From contig DATMXP010000047.1 of the NCBI GenBank assembly GCA_035561515.1, positions 23,824-87,823 on the forward strand: DNA of 64,000 nt. Direction: 5' to 3'. The stretch comes from Terriglobales bacterium. Lineage in GTDB: Bacteria; Acidobacteriota; Terriglobia; Terriglobales; Acidobacteriaceae. The notes beneath the pieces were generated by a model. That model was not told where the DNA came from. It did not search any database and worked only from the letters and a program-made list of their open reading frames with translations. Shown here in pieces: positions 8,348 to 16,392 of the stretch. Within the stretch, counting starts at the first letter, position 1. Every line of letters starts with the position of its first letter. The translations under genes and the position numbers were made by a program.

Positions 8348-8974
8348 GGAACCCCCTTTCGCGTTTAGGGGCGATGGAAGCGTCTGCACAGGCACCTGAC
8401 CACACTCGCGTGAGCGACCGGCCGCCGATGGCCGCCTTCCATTCGCCATTGACGTTCGCCTTCGCAACGAATTGCGAAGACAGTTGTATTTGTCTGTTCG
8501 CGAGGTTCAGGGACGCCCCAGAGATTCTTACTGCCATCCGTATCTCTGGACCTGGCGGACTTCAAGACTTCTTGAAGCTGTCGCCGGCCTGAATTGCAGA
8601 GCGTGCTACGCCGACGGCGTTATTGAATGAACACTGTAAAGAGAAGTGTCACTCAAAGTGACTGCAAACACCTAACCAAACATGGACTCAGCTTCAATGC
8701 TGATTCGAAAGCACTTATGGTTAGAACAACGGCGGTATTCCCAAAACGGGTTCCAGTTCTTGTAGGTGCCCGCGCGTCGCTATGGAAACGCGTATGGAAA
8801 CACGGCTCACATGGGACGAATAACTGCATCGGTTGTTAGGGAAAGGTCTCTAACGCAAGACCGTAATCGAGTTCCATCTTGGGAAACGACAGGGCTTCGG
8901 ATAACCAACGTGTCATACCGCAGGCGTTATAGAGTCCCAAATCGGAACTAACGTTAGGGTTTGGTGGTCATCTT
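8348..8974. other. Intergenic region between divergent-to-tandem genes
   Basis: These 627 bases contain no credible gene. Both flanking genes are on the minus strand, so the part near 8350-8600 should hold the receptor promoter and 5' leader. The only structured item I see is a 12-bp tandem repeat at 8781-8804. Confidence 0.5.
8781..8804. repeat. 12-bp tandem repeat (TATGGAAACGCG / TATGGAAACACG)
   Basis: Two adjacent copies differ at one base. GGAAACG resembles a LacI-family half-site, but direct rather than inverted symmetry makes an operator role uncertain. Confidence 0.5.
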
Positions 8975-10186
8975 TTAGGCCTTTTTGTGTTCCTTGAGCA
9001 TCATTCCGCCGAAGAGCAGTGAGAACGAGAACAGCGAGAACGCGACGAAGCCGGGGATGAAGCTACCGGTGGCGTCGCGGAGTGCTCCGGCGATGAGTGG
9101 GGCGAAGAATGCCAAAAGGTATCCGACGCTGAAGAAGACGCCGTTGAGGACGGCGAGTTTCTGCGGGGTGATGTCGGGGATTTCCATGGCGAGCGTGGTG
9201 AGTGGCGCAACCCAGAGGAAGAGTCCGATGCCGAAGATAACGGCGCTGATGGAGAGGATGGCGACGTTGCTGGTGAGGAAGAGTCCGAAAGCGGCGCATC
9301 CGGTGAGGAGGCCGGCGGCGAGAATGAAGGGCTTGCGGCGTCCGGTGGCCTGAGCGAGCAGGCCTCCGATGATGGCGGAGGGGATGCCGACCATGTTGGC
9401 GAGTCCGGTGAGTTGCGCGGCGCGGGTGGGGGCGAGTCCGAGCGACTCCTTATAGAAGGTGGGGAGCCAGGTGTTGAAGACGAGGTAGACGCAGAGTGGT
9501 CCGGCGGCGGCGAGCGTGAGCCACCAGGCTTCCTTCATCTTGATGATCTCGAGATATCCGGCGGTGGCGCTGACCTTGGTTTTGGGGGCGGGGTAGCGGT
9601 CCCGTCCGAAGAGGAGCCAGGCGACAAAGATGGCAGCACTGATGACGGCGTATGCGGTGAGCACGTGATTGCGTCCGTAGGACGAGGCCAGCGGGATGGT
9701 GATGAAGAGGGACAGGGTGATGCCGGAGTTGACGGCGACGTAGTTGAATCCGTTGACGATGGCGAGTTCGCTACGCGGGAACCACTGGAGGACGGCGGGT
9801 CCGAGCAGGGTGACGACGATCGCTCCGCCGATTCCGAAGACGATACGGCTGGCGACGAACTCGGTGAAGTTTCCGGCGAAGGGCGTAAAGAGGCTGGCGC
9901 AGATGCAGAGATTGCCGATCAGGAGGGAGCGAGCGACTCCGAGGCGGACGGCCATGATTCCGGCAACGAAGGGGAGGAAGATTTTTGCGAACGAGACGGA
10001 GGAGATGACGAGTCCGGTCTTGGCGTAGTCGAGGGCGAACTGAGCCTGGATGTCCTTAAGGAAGGGCGAGTAGCCGATCCAGGAGAGCCCGAACACGAAG
10101 TAGCTGAAAAACAAGAGGATTTCGATGAGGAAGCGGTATGACCGGGGTTCGTGGGCGGCGGCAGTGGCAGACGCAGGGGCGCTCAT
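8975..10186 (-). CDS. Major facilitator superfamily transporter
   Basis: A protein of 403 residues. ATG 10186 (MSAPASATAAAHEP) was chosen because it precedes the first membrane helix by about 20 residues. The open frame upstream overlaps the perR control region and is not membrane-like. Twelve hydrophobic segments are visible in two sets of six, with a central cytoplasmic loop (FGRDRYPAPKTKVSA). The loop between helices 2 and 3 (AVRLGVARSLLIGN) matches the MFS pattern. The closest resemblance I can name is the cyanate/nitrate-type CynX branch, but the substrate is not deducible. It is divergent from perR across 131 bases holding the Fur-type box, so co-regulation with peroxide stress is possible. 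Confidence 0.85.
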   Translation of the reverse strand: MSAPASATAAAHEPRSYRFLIEILLFFSYFVFGLSWIGYSPFLKDIQAQFALDYAKTGLVISSVSFAKIFLPFVAGIMAVRLGVARSLLIGNLCICASLFTPFAGNFTEFVASRIVFGIGGAIVVTLLGPAVLQWFPRSELAIVNGFNYVAVNSGITLSLFITIPLASSYGRNHVLTAYAVISAAIFVAWLLFGRDRYPAPKTKVSATAGYLEIIKMKEAWWLTLAAAGPLCVYLVFNTWLPTFYKESLGLAPTRAAQLTGLANMVGIPSAIIGGLLAQATGRRKPFILAAGLLTGCAAFGLFLTSNVAILSISAVIFGIGLFLWVAPLTTLAMEIPDITPQKLAVLNGVFFSVGYLLAFFAPLIAGALRDATGSFIPGFVAFSLFSFSLLFGGMMLKEHKKA

Positions 10187-10283
10187 AGTTGGGCGCAGTA
10201 TTTCATAAGGAGGACGGGAGTGTCTGTGGCAGAAGTTTTTTGAGAATTGTGAATCCGGGGGGAACTGGGCACATCTAAGACTT

Positions 10284-10309
10284 TGATAAGAGTTATCGTT
10301 TGATAACAA
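10284..10309 (+). promoter_or_regulatory. Putative PerR/Fur box upstream of perR
   Basis: Three alternating half-sites are present: GATAA at 10285-10289, TTATC at 10293-10297 and GATAA at 10302-10306. The first pair forms TGATAAG-A-GTTATCG, close to the 7-1-7 Fur/PerR consensus. The second pair forms an overlapping inverted repeat. The box ends about 10 bases before the perR ATG, which fits autoregulation. Confidence 0.7.
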
Positions 10310-10317
10310 TTCCCAAT

Positions 10318-10749
10318 ATGGAACAAAAACCAGACTTCCGGAAGCTGTGCAAAGAGAGCGGGTTGGCACTGACGCACCAGCGCCAGGTCATCTTTAACAC
10401 GCTGGCCGAAATGCATCATCCGAGTCCGGAAGAGGTTTACGACGAAGTCAAGAAGGCGATTCCTTCCATTTCCCACGCGACGGTTTACAAGACCCTGCAC
10501 ACGTTTGTGGAGCACGGGATCTTGCGCGAACTGAGTCCGCATCACGGGACGTTGCGCGTGGATATGGGAACGGAGCCACATCATCACCTGATCTGCATAC
10601 GCTGCAAAACGGTGATGGATGTGGAGCCGGAGTCGGTCGGACCGGTGAAGGTGATGGGTAAGCTGCCCAAGGGTTTCAAGGTGGAGCGGGTCGCCGTGGA
10701 GATCCAGGGGCTATGCGGGAAATGCGCGAAAGCAGGGATCGGGGAGTAA
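10318..10749 (+). CDS. perR: PerR-type peroxide-sensing repressor of the Fur family
   Basis: A protein of 143 residues from ATG 10318. An in-frame TTG at 10300 lies inside the operator and is unlikely. The N-terminal winged helix (residues ~10-80) contains the recognition helix SHATVYKTL. The structural zinc site is C93, C96, C133 and C136. The regulatory metal ligands align with Bacillus PerR at a constant offset of three: H34, D82, H88, H90 and D101. An Asp at the last position marks PerR rather than Fur, so iron-catalysed histidine oxidation by H2O2 should release it from DNA. It directly precedes ahpC and ahpD, its expected targets, and is preceded by a matching box. Confidence 0.88.
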   Translation: MEQKPDFRKLCKESGLALTHQRQVIFNTLAEMHHPSPEEVYDEVKKAIPSISHATVYKTLHTFVEHGILRELSPHHGTLRVDMGTEPHHHLICIRCKTVMDVEPESVGPVKVMGKLPKGFKVERVAVEIQGLCGKCAKAGIGE

Positions 10750-10815
10750 GCCGCAGATCCAAACCAGTTTCGTTTCACAGCAAAACTTCATTAACAAATT
10801 CAGAGGAGAAAAAGC

Positions 10816-11358
10816 ATGTTAGGTGTAGGCGAGAAGTTTCCTGATTTTTCCGTGACAGCAACCGTGAGCGCGGAAAAGGACCTCAACAAGGCGTTTAAGA
10901 CGATCACCGGCGAAGACTATAAGGGCAAGTGGAAGCTGTATTTCTTCTGGCCGAAGGACTTTACGTTTGTGTGTCCGACGGAAATCGCGGGCTTCGGCAA
11001 GGCGAACAAGGAATTCCAGGATCGCGATTGCCAGATTCTGGGCGGATCGACGGACAGCGAGTTCGTGCATCACGCATGGCGGAACAACCATCCGGATTTG
11101 AAGGACCTGCCTTTCCCCATGCTGGCGGACATTAAGCGTGAACTGACGGGACAGCTTGGCATCATCGACGAGAAGGCCGGCGTGGCGCAGCGCGCGACGT
11201 TCGTGGTGGATCCGGAGAATGTGATCCGGTTCGTGTATGTCACTGACCTGAGCGTAGGCCGCAACCCGCAGGAAGTCCTGCGTGTGCTGGATGCGCTCCA
11301 GACGGATGAACTCTGCCCCTGCAACTGGCAGAAGGGCGAGGAAACGATCCACGTCTAA
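10816..11358 (+). CDS. ahpC: Peroxiredoxin AhpC (mycobacterial type)
   Basis: A protein of 180 residues preceded by AGAGGAG at a good distance. The thioredoxin fold carries the peroxidatic cysteine C53 in FTFVCPTE. The C-terminus has two further cysteines (C167, C169) in ELCPCNW. This is the arrangement of mycobacterial AhpC, which is reduced by AhpD rather than AhpF. It reduces H2O2, organic peroxides and peroxynitrite in the cytosol. It sits 66 bases after perR and 68 bases before ahpD, giving a complete sensor-peroxidase-reductant operon. Confidence 0.93.
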   Translation: MLGVGEKFPDFSVTATVSAEKDLNKAFKTITGEDYKGKWKLYFFWPKDFTFVCPTEIAGFGKANKEFQDRDCQILGGSTDSEFVHHAWRNNHPDLKDLPFPMLADIKRELTGQLGIIDEKAGVAQRATFVVDPENVIRFVYVTDLSVGRNPQEVLRVLDALQTDELCPCNWQKGEETIHV

Positions 11359-11426
11359 GAGAAGTGGTTAGTTGGGTCCGGGTGGGTTGAGCGAATCAAC
11401 TCACCCGGAAAGTTGAGAGGACGGAA

Positions 11427-11981
11427 ATGAATCTGGAAGCTTTGTTGGATACGGTTCCCGCGTACGGGAAAGATTTGAAGTTGAACTTTTCGACCGTGGT
11501 TGGACAGCAGCAGGAACTGACGCCGCAGCAGGCGTGGGGTACCGCCGTGGCGAGCGCGTATGCGTCGGGCAATGCGGAGTTGCTGCGAACGATCGTGGAA
11601 GAGGCCTCGCAGAAGATGTCAGCGCAGGCCTTGGATGCCGCGAAGGGCGCAGCGACCCTGATGGGGATGAACAACATCTACTACCGCTTCCTGCACCTGA
11701 CGTCGAACGAGAAGTATCGGACGATTCCGGCTCGCCTGCGGATGAACTTCATCCGGCAGCATGGCGTGGAGCATGTGGACTTCGAGTTGTGGTGCCTGGC
11801 GGTATCGGCGATCAACGGCTGCGGCGCTTGCGTGGACTCGCACGAGAAGGTCGTTCGCGACAAAGGTTTGGAAGAAGAAAAGATCGTGGCAGCGGTACGA
11901 ATCGCGGCAGTAGTCCATGCACTGGCGAAGTCGTTTACCGCGGAAGCCGCACTGAAGGTTGAAGCACCAGTGCTGGCGTAA
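11427..11981 (+). CDS. ahpD: Alkylhydroperoxidase AhpD (CxxC carboxymuconolactone-decarboxylase fold)
   Basis: A protein of 184 residues, all-helical, preceded by GAGAGGACGGAA. The redox motif is C132-G-A-C135 followed by H139, with E120 upstream, matching the AhpD proton-relay layout. In Mycobacterium tuberculosis AhpD the residue just before the second cysteine is a histidine; here it is alanine (A134). This may alter the relay, although I make that comparison from memory. AhpD reduces AhpC, using a lipoylated partner as electron source. It is the last gene of the perR-ahpC-ahpD unit and is followed by a strong terminator. Confidence 0.9.
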   Translation: MNLEALLDTVPAYGKDLKLNFSTVVGQQQELTPQQAWGTAVASAYASGNAELLRTIVEEASQKMSAQALDAAKGAATLMGMNNIYYRFLHLTSNEKYRTIPARLRMNFIRQHGVEHVDFELWCLAVSAINGCGACVDSHEKVVRDKGLEEEKIVAAVRIAAVVHALAKSFTAEAALKVEAPVLA

Positions 11982-12008
11982 GTTCTCATCTCACTGCAAC
12001 GTAGTTTC

Positions 12009-12034
12009 AGCCCGCGTAAGAAGCGGGCTTTTTT
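12009..12034 (+). terminator. Rho-independent terminator after ahpD
   Basis: The stem AGCCCGC (12009-12015) pairs with GCGGGCT (12023-12029), with a 7-nt loop and a T run to 12034. Confidence 0.9.
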
Positions 12035-12239
12035 GTTGGTCGCGTATGGAATTCCGTAGCGCAAGTCTTCTCAGAACTCCAAATAACGTAGCGGTGATCG
12101 GATGTAACCCGGTGTAACGGTCCTGCTGATGATCGTGAAGCCGGTGGGATGGAATGACGGTGATGTCGTTTCAGCCCAAGCTTATTCCCTTTCACCACAG
12201 GTATTGAAGAAGTGAACAGCGGTTGGTGTTGCGACTGCA
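12035..12239. other. Upstream region of the second TonB receptor
   Basis: I see no gene here. It should contain the promoter for the receptor at 12315, but no box is clear enough to mark. Confidence 0.4.
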
Positions 12240-12306
12240 CTTACCGATGATGACCCGCGACAGTTTTCCGGAGTGAGGCCGGTGACGCGGAGCTTACATC
12301 GGTAAG
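12240..12306 (+). ncRNA. Candidate structured leader (nested stem-loops) next to the Shine-Dalgarno of a TonB receptor gene
   Basis: Three coaxial pairings nest inside one another. CTTACCGATG (12240-12249) pairs perfectly with CATCGGTAAG (12297-12306). CCGCG (12255-12259) pairs with CGCGG (12286-12290). CCGG (12268-12271) pairs with CCGG (12279-12282) around the loop AGTGAGG. The outer stem ends exactly where the Shine-Dalgarno AAGGAGGAG begins, so folding could gate translation. It matches no riboswitch consensus I know. A cis-regulatory RNA is an inference. Confidence 0.5.
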
Positions 12307-12314
12307 GAGGAGAT

Positions 12315-15300
12315 ATGCAGAATCGCAAATCGCGGTTCGCCGCCTGGTTGGGCGTGCTGGCGTGCATGATGCTGTTGATGACCCCGGCGTGGGCGCAGTC
12401 CACCATCTCGGCCGGCAGCATTCAGGGCACAGTTACAGACCCGAGCGGAGCGGTGTTATCAAACGCTAACGTTACCATCAGCAATGAAGCGACGGGGCTG
12501 AAGATTACGAGGACGACGACGGATTCGGGAGCGTTCAACTCCGGTCCGCTGGCGCCGGGCAATTACACGGTTCGCGTGGAGACCAAGGGTTTCCAGGCGA
12601 TGGTGATCCCGGTGACGGTACAGATCGGCAGCACGAGCGCGGTAAATCCGAAGCTGCAGGTCGGCTCGGAGACGCAAACAGTGGAAGTGAGCACATCGGC
12701 GCTGGCGGTGAACACCGAACAGGCGACAGTGCAGGGCGTGCTGAATACCGAGCAGATCGAGAACCTGCCGGTAAACGGACGCAACTTCCTTGACCTGGCG
12801 CAGCTTGAGCCGGGTGTACAGATCCAGGATGGCGGCAATTTCGATCCGACGAAGAACGGATTTTCCTCGGTGTCGTTCGGCGGACGCGCAGGCAGAGCGG
12901 CGCGCATCACGGTGGACGGTATCGACATTTCCGACGAGAACGTCGGCACAACGACGCAGAACCTCTCGGCCGGCGCGATTTCAGAATTTCAGATCAGCCA
13001 GTCGACGCTAGATCTTTCGACGGAGCTGACCTCCTCTGGCGCGGTAAACGTTCTGACGAAAAGCGGAACCAACAACGTGCATGGAGACGCCTTCTACCTG
13101 TTCCGGGACAAGAGCGTCGGCTTTGCAAACTTCCCCGCAGGTTATGACACGCCGTTCCAGCGCAACCATTTTGGTGGCAGCCTGGGCGGTCCGGTGGTGA
13201 AGGACAACCTGTTCTTCTTCGTAAACGCCGAGCGCGTGAAGCAGGACCAGTTGAATCCGGTGATTCCGTCGCCACAGTTTACGGGTGTGCCTCCGGGATA
13301 CCAGGCTCCCTATCGCGACAGCGTCATGATGGGCAAATTGGACTGGAATGCTCCGCATGGCGTGCGCCTTTTCTACAAGTTCAATTACAACTACAACTCA
13401 ACGACGCGGTCGGACCTTCCGACATATCAGCCATTCTCAAACAAGAACAACACGCCTTCGCACGGTGTGGGAGCTGATTTCAGTACGGGCAACTACATCC
13501 ACAGCATTCGCTATGGATACTTGCACTTCCACAACCAGATTGCCGATGCGGTGAACGGGAATCCAAGTGTTTACAACCCGTTGGCAGAGTGGGGCATTGC
13601 GGGCCGCATTGGTGGGTTCGGAACTCCGATGCGCTTTGGACCAAATCGTTTGGCTCCGCAGGAAACGATCCAGAGAAACCATCAGATCAAGTACGACGGC
13701 AGCCGCCTATGGAAGAACCATCTATTCCGTTACGGTGTGGATTACAACAAAATCGGCATCGGCGGATTAGCTTCGTTCTACGGTGTTGCTCCGGAAGCTC
13801 GAACGAGCAACTCAAGCGCGGCACAGGCGTTGGCCGATAGCGGACCCTTTGCAGGCGGCCGCAGCAATCCGCTGAACTATGCACTCACGGCGGTGGTACT
13901 TGGGAATGGCCTGGGCTTCGGGTCGGAGAATCCGGCGTACGGGTTCCCCGGCGGCGGATTCTTCCCGCATCGGTTCGCCTTCTACTTTGGCGATTCCTGG
14001 AAGGTGCGTCCGAACTTCACCCTGACGGCGGGCGTGCGATACCAGCGCGAGTCAGGACGCACATCGAGCGATCTCGATCCGGTGACGTGCGACCAGATCG
14101 ACTCCTCTCTGTTCTCCAGCGTTCCGTGCACCGGCAGCCAGCAGTTGCTTGATCAGTGGGGCGCGGGTTTCGGCGACCGTGTACATCAACCGAACAACAA
14201 CTGGGGCCCGCAGCTCGGGTTCGCATGGGATCCCAGCAGCAACGGCAAATTCGTGATTCGTGGTGGTGGCGGTATCTACTACGAGAACACGGTGATCAAC
14301 AACACGCTGTTCGACCGGGCGGAACGACTGACATCCGGGTTGTTCAACAACGTGCCGCTGGTTTGCGGCGTGAATGGTAACGCGCTTCCGGTCCCAGGCC
14401 TGGGCACAGTCACGAGCTTCCCCTACAACGGTGGAACGGTGAACATCGCAGATATGTGCAGCCTTCGCATGGGCGAGGCGGCACCCCAAATTGCCGCGCT
14501 GCAAGCGTGGTATCAGGCGCAAACACTAGCGGCTGGTGCGCAGGGTAATGCTTTGTTCGTCGGCAACAACCTTGGCGCTTTCGCCGGTGTGGTGGATCCG
14601 CACTTCAAGACCCCTTACTCAGTGCAGATGAACCTTGGGTTCCAGCGGGAGATCCGCGAGGGCCTGGTTCTGAGTGCTGACTTCCTGCGCAACGTGGGAC
14701 TCCGGTTCCTGATGCCGGTGGAAGCGAACCATGACGGCGATGTCCGGTTCTTCAACAAGACGGCTGCACAGAACGCGATCGACGCGACGTTGGCCCACTA
14801 TGGAGTGGCGACCATCGACCAGGCGATCGCAGCAGGTGCAACGATTGCCGACTTCGCCGACAACGGTCTGGACCGCGGAGCGACGTACCTGGCCGGCTTC
14901 CCCGCTTCGGCGTTCGGTCTCGACCCGAACAACGGGGCGGCATTTGCCGGAATCAACCCGGGCGTTGGCACCGGCGGATTCCTGACCTCGACGGGACGTT
15001 CTACTTACACCGCGTTGCAGATGAAGTTGATCCAACGCGCGACGAATCCGCTGCCGGGCATCGCGCAGACGCACTTCCAGGTGTCGTACTCGCTTTCCCG
15101 GTTCAACAACTCGATCGGAGCGGACCAGGACTTCGGTGCCGGAAACGCTGCACTCGACAACGCAGTCCCCTCCCGCTACTACGGACCTTCGTCATTGGAC
15201 CGCACCCACCAGTTCTCGTTTGGTGGTTCGTTCCAGATCAATCGCGGGCCGCAGATGAGCTTCATCGGCCACATCTACTCGCCGCTCTCGCTAACGCCAC

Positions 15301-15881
15301 TGGTTCCGGTGGATCCGACAGGAGCTTCCGGAGAAATCTTCCGCACGGACTTCACCGGTGACGGAACGGTCGGCGATGTGCTGCCGGGCGCGAACGTCGG
15401 CACGTATGGCCGCGACGTGAACGGATCGGGGATCAACCGACTGATCGACGCTTATAACTCGGGCGTGGCAGGCACGTTGACTCCGGCGGGACAGGTGCTG
15501 GTGCAGAACGGGTTGTTCACGCAGAGCCAACTGGTTGCGTTGGGAGGCGTTGCACCCACAATCAATCGCGCTCCTGAAGATCAACTCGGCCTGGGCTGGC
15601 TTAAGACGGTTGACCTGCGACTGAGCTGGCCGATCAGCTTGACGGAAAAGGTGAAGCTGCATCCTTCGTTCGCAGTGTTCAACCTGTTCAACTTTGCTAA
15701 CTACAACACGAGCACGGCGCAGATCATGACGCCGCAGCTTGACGGCGAAGCGCCCGGCATCAGCGGCACTTCGAAGTCTAACGTGGACGCGATCAATGCG
15801 CTGCGTGCAGGAATCGGGACGGGCGTGAACTCGTTCGCGGCTCCGCGGCAGATGGAGTTTGGCCTGCGCTTGACCTTCTAA
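12315..15881 (+). CDS. TonB-dependent receptor, Oar-like, with carboxypeptidase-regulatory domain
   Basis: A protein of 1188 residues with a strong Shine-Dalgarno (AAGGAGGAG) before ATG 12315. The signal peptide ends at AWAQ (~28). Residues ~35-115 are the carboxypeptidase-regulatory/CNA-like domain (GTVTDPSGAVLSNANV, PGNYTVRVETKGF). The plug follows (ENLPVNGRNFLDLAQLEPGV, VDGIDISDEN), then the barrel, finishing with MEFGLRLTF. It lies in the outer membrane and depends on TonB. It differs from the receptor at 5189-8347 in most of the barrel, so it probably has a different substrate. Regulation may include the folded leader directly upstream. It has its own terminator. Confidence 0.92.
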   Translation: MQNRKSRFAAWLGVLACMMLLMTPAWAQSTISAGSIQGTVTDPSGAVLSNANVTISNEATGLKITRTTTDSGAFNSGPLAPGNYTVRVETKGFQAMVIPVTVQIGSTSAVNPKLQVGSETQTVEVSTSALAVNTEQATVQGVLNTEQIENLPVNGRNFLDLAQLEPGVQIQDGGNFDPTKNGFSSVSFGGRAGRAARITVDGIDISDENVGTTTQNLSAGAISEFQISQSTLDLSTELTSSGAVNVLTKSGTNNVHGDAFYLFRDKSVGFANFPAGYDTPFQRNHFGGSLGGPVVKDNLFFFVNAERVKQDQLNPVIPSPQFTGVPPGYQAPYRDSVMMGKLDWNAPHGVRLFYKFNYNYNSTTRSDLPTYQPFSNKNNTPSHGVGADFSTGNYIHSIRYGYLHFHNQIADAVNGNPSVYNPLAEWGIAGRIGGFGTPMRFGPNRLAPQETIQRNHQIKYDGSRLWKNHLFRYGVDYNKIGIGGLASFYGVAPEARTSNSSAAQALADSGPFAGGRSNPLNYALTAVVLGNGLGFGSENPAYGFPGGGFFPHRFAFYFGDSWKVRPNFTLTAGVRYQRESGRTSSDLDPVTCDQIDSSLFSSVPCTGSQQLLDQWGAGFGDRVHQPNNNWGPQLGFAWDPSSNGKFVIRGGGGIYYENTVINNTLFDRAERLTSGLFNNVPLVCGVNGNALPVPGLGTVTSFPYNGGTVNIADMCSLRMGEAAPQIAALQAWYQAQTLAAGAQGNALFVGNNLGAFAGVVDPHFKTPYSVQMNLGFQREIREGLVLSADFLRNVGLRFLMPVEANHDGDVRFFNKTAAQNAIDATLAHYGVATIDQAIAAGATIADFADNGLDRGATYLAGFPASAFGLDPNNGAAFAGINPGVGTGGFLTSTGRSTYTALQMKLIQRATNPLPGIAQTHFQVSYSLSRFNNSIGADQDFGAGNAALDNAVPSRYYGPSSLDRTHQFSFGGSFQINRGPQMSFIGHIYSPLSLTPLVPVDPTGASGEIFRTDFTGDGTVGDVLPGANVGTYGRDVNGSGINRLIDAYNSGVAGTLTPAGQVLVQNGLFTQSQLVALGGVAPTINRAPEDQLGLGWLKTVDLRLSWPISLTEKVKLHPSFAVFNLFNFANYNTSTAQIMTPQLDGEAPGISGTSKSNVDAINALRAGIGTGVNSFAAPRQMEFGLRLTF

Positions 15882-15921
15882 GAGCCACGCTTGGCCGAAG
15901 CCTTTCGGCGTTGAGGTGGTC

Positions 15922-15953
15922 AAGGCCCGCTCGAACATGAGCGGGCCTTTTTT
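15922..15953 (+). terminator. Rho-independent terminator after the second TonB receptor
   Basis: An 11-bp stem AAGGCCCGCTC (15922-15932) pairs with GAGCGGGCCTT (15939-15949), with loop GAACAT and a T run. Confidence 0.93.
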
Positions 15954-16392
15954 CGTGCGCTGAAAAATTGCAGCGAAGTTGGTGCTCACGCACATGTGTG
16001 ATTAAGTCTCTTTGCGGATTTCATTTCTGCACAACCTTTGAGACAGTTAGAAACCTGTTACTTGACAGATTTTTTCCTGCGGTTATGAAAGAACATCACC
16101 GACATTCAAGGGAGAGTGCAAGGACGCTTACGAGCAAGTTGGAACTGTGCTAGTATGCGAATCGGCTTCACGATTAAGAGCTGCTCCGGAAGAGAGAGTA
16201 GCGATTCTGTGGTCGAGCGCAACGCGTCGAAATTCCTGAGATCGGTGCGCCAACAACCTTGACAAATTTCTGGCCGTGAAACAGGAGCACGCCGACGAGG
16301 CGAACGGTAAGTATTCACGGCTGCAAGCCCGGGAATTTCCGGGTGCATTTATACAGAGGCACGCGATGGAGCGTGCACGGGAATTAATAACT
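15954..16392. promoter_or_regulatory. dnaA upstream region
   Basis: These 439 bases have no gene. A plausible promoter has TTACGA at 16128-16133, 17 bases, then the extended -10 TGCTAGTAT with TAGTAT at 16151-16156. A second candidate -35, TTGACA, is at 16062-16067. I looked for DnaA boxes (TTATCCACA and variants) and saw none, so this is not evidently the origin. Confidence 0.4.

Noticed and set aside
9413..10141. 242-codon plus-strand frame rich in Gly, Glu and Asp
   Set aside because: It is the antisense shadow of the MFS transporter gene; composition is caused by GC-rich codon structure.
15954..16392. Replication origin upstream of dnaA
   Set aside because: No DnaA-box cluster or AT-rich unwinding element is recognisable.
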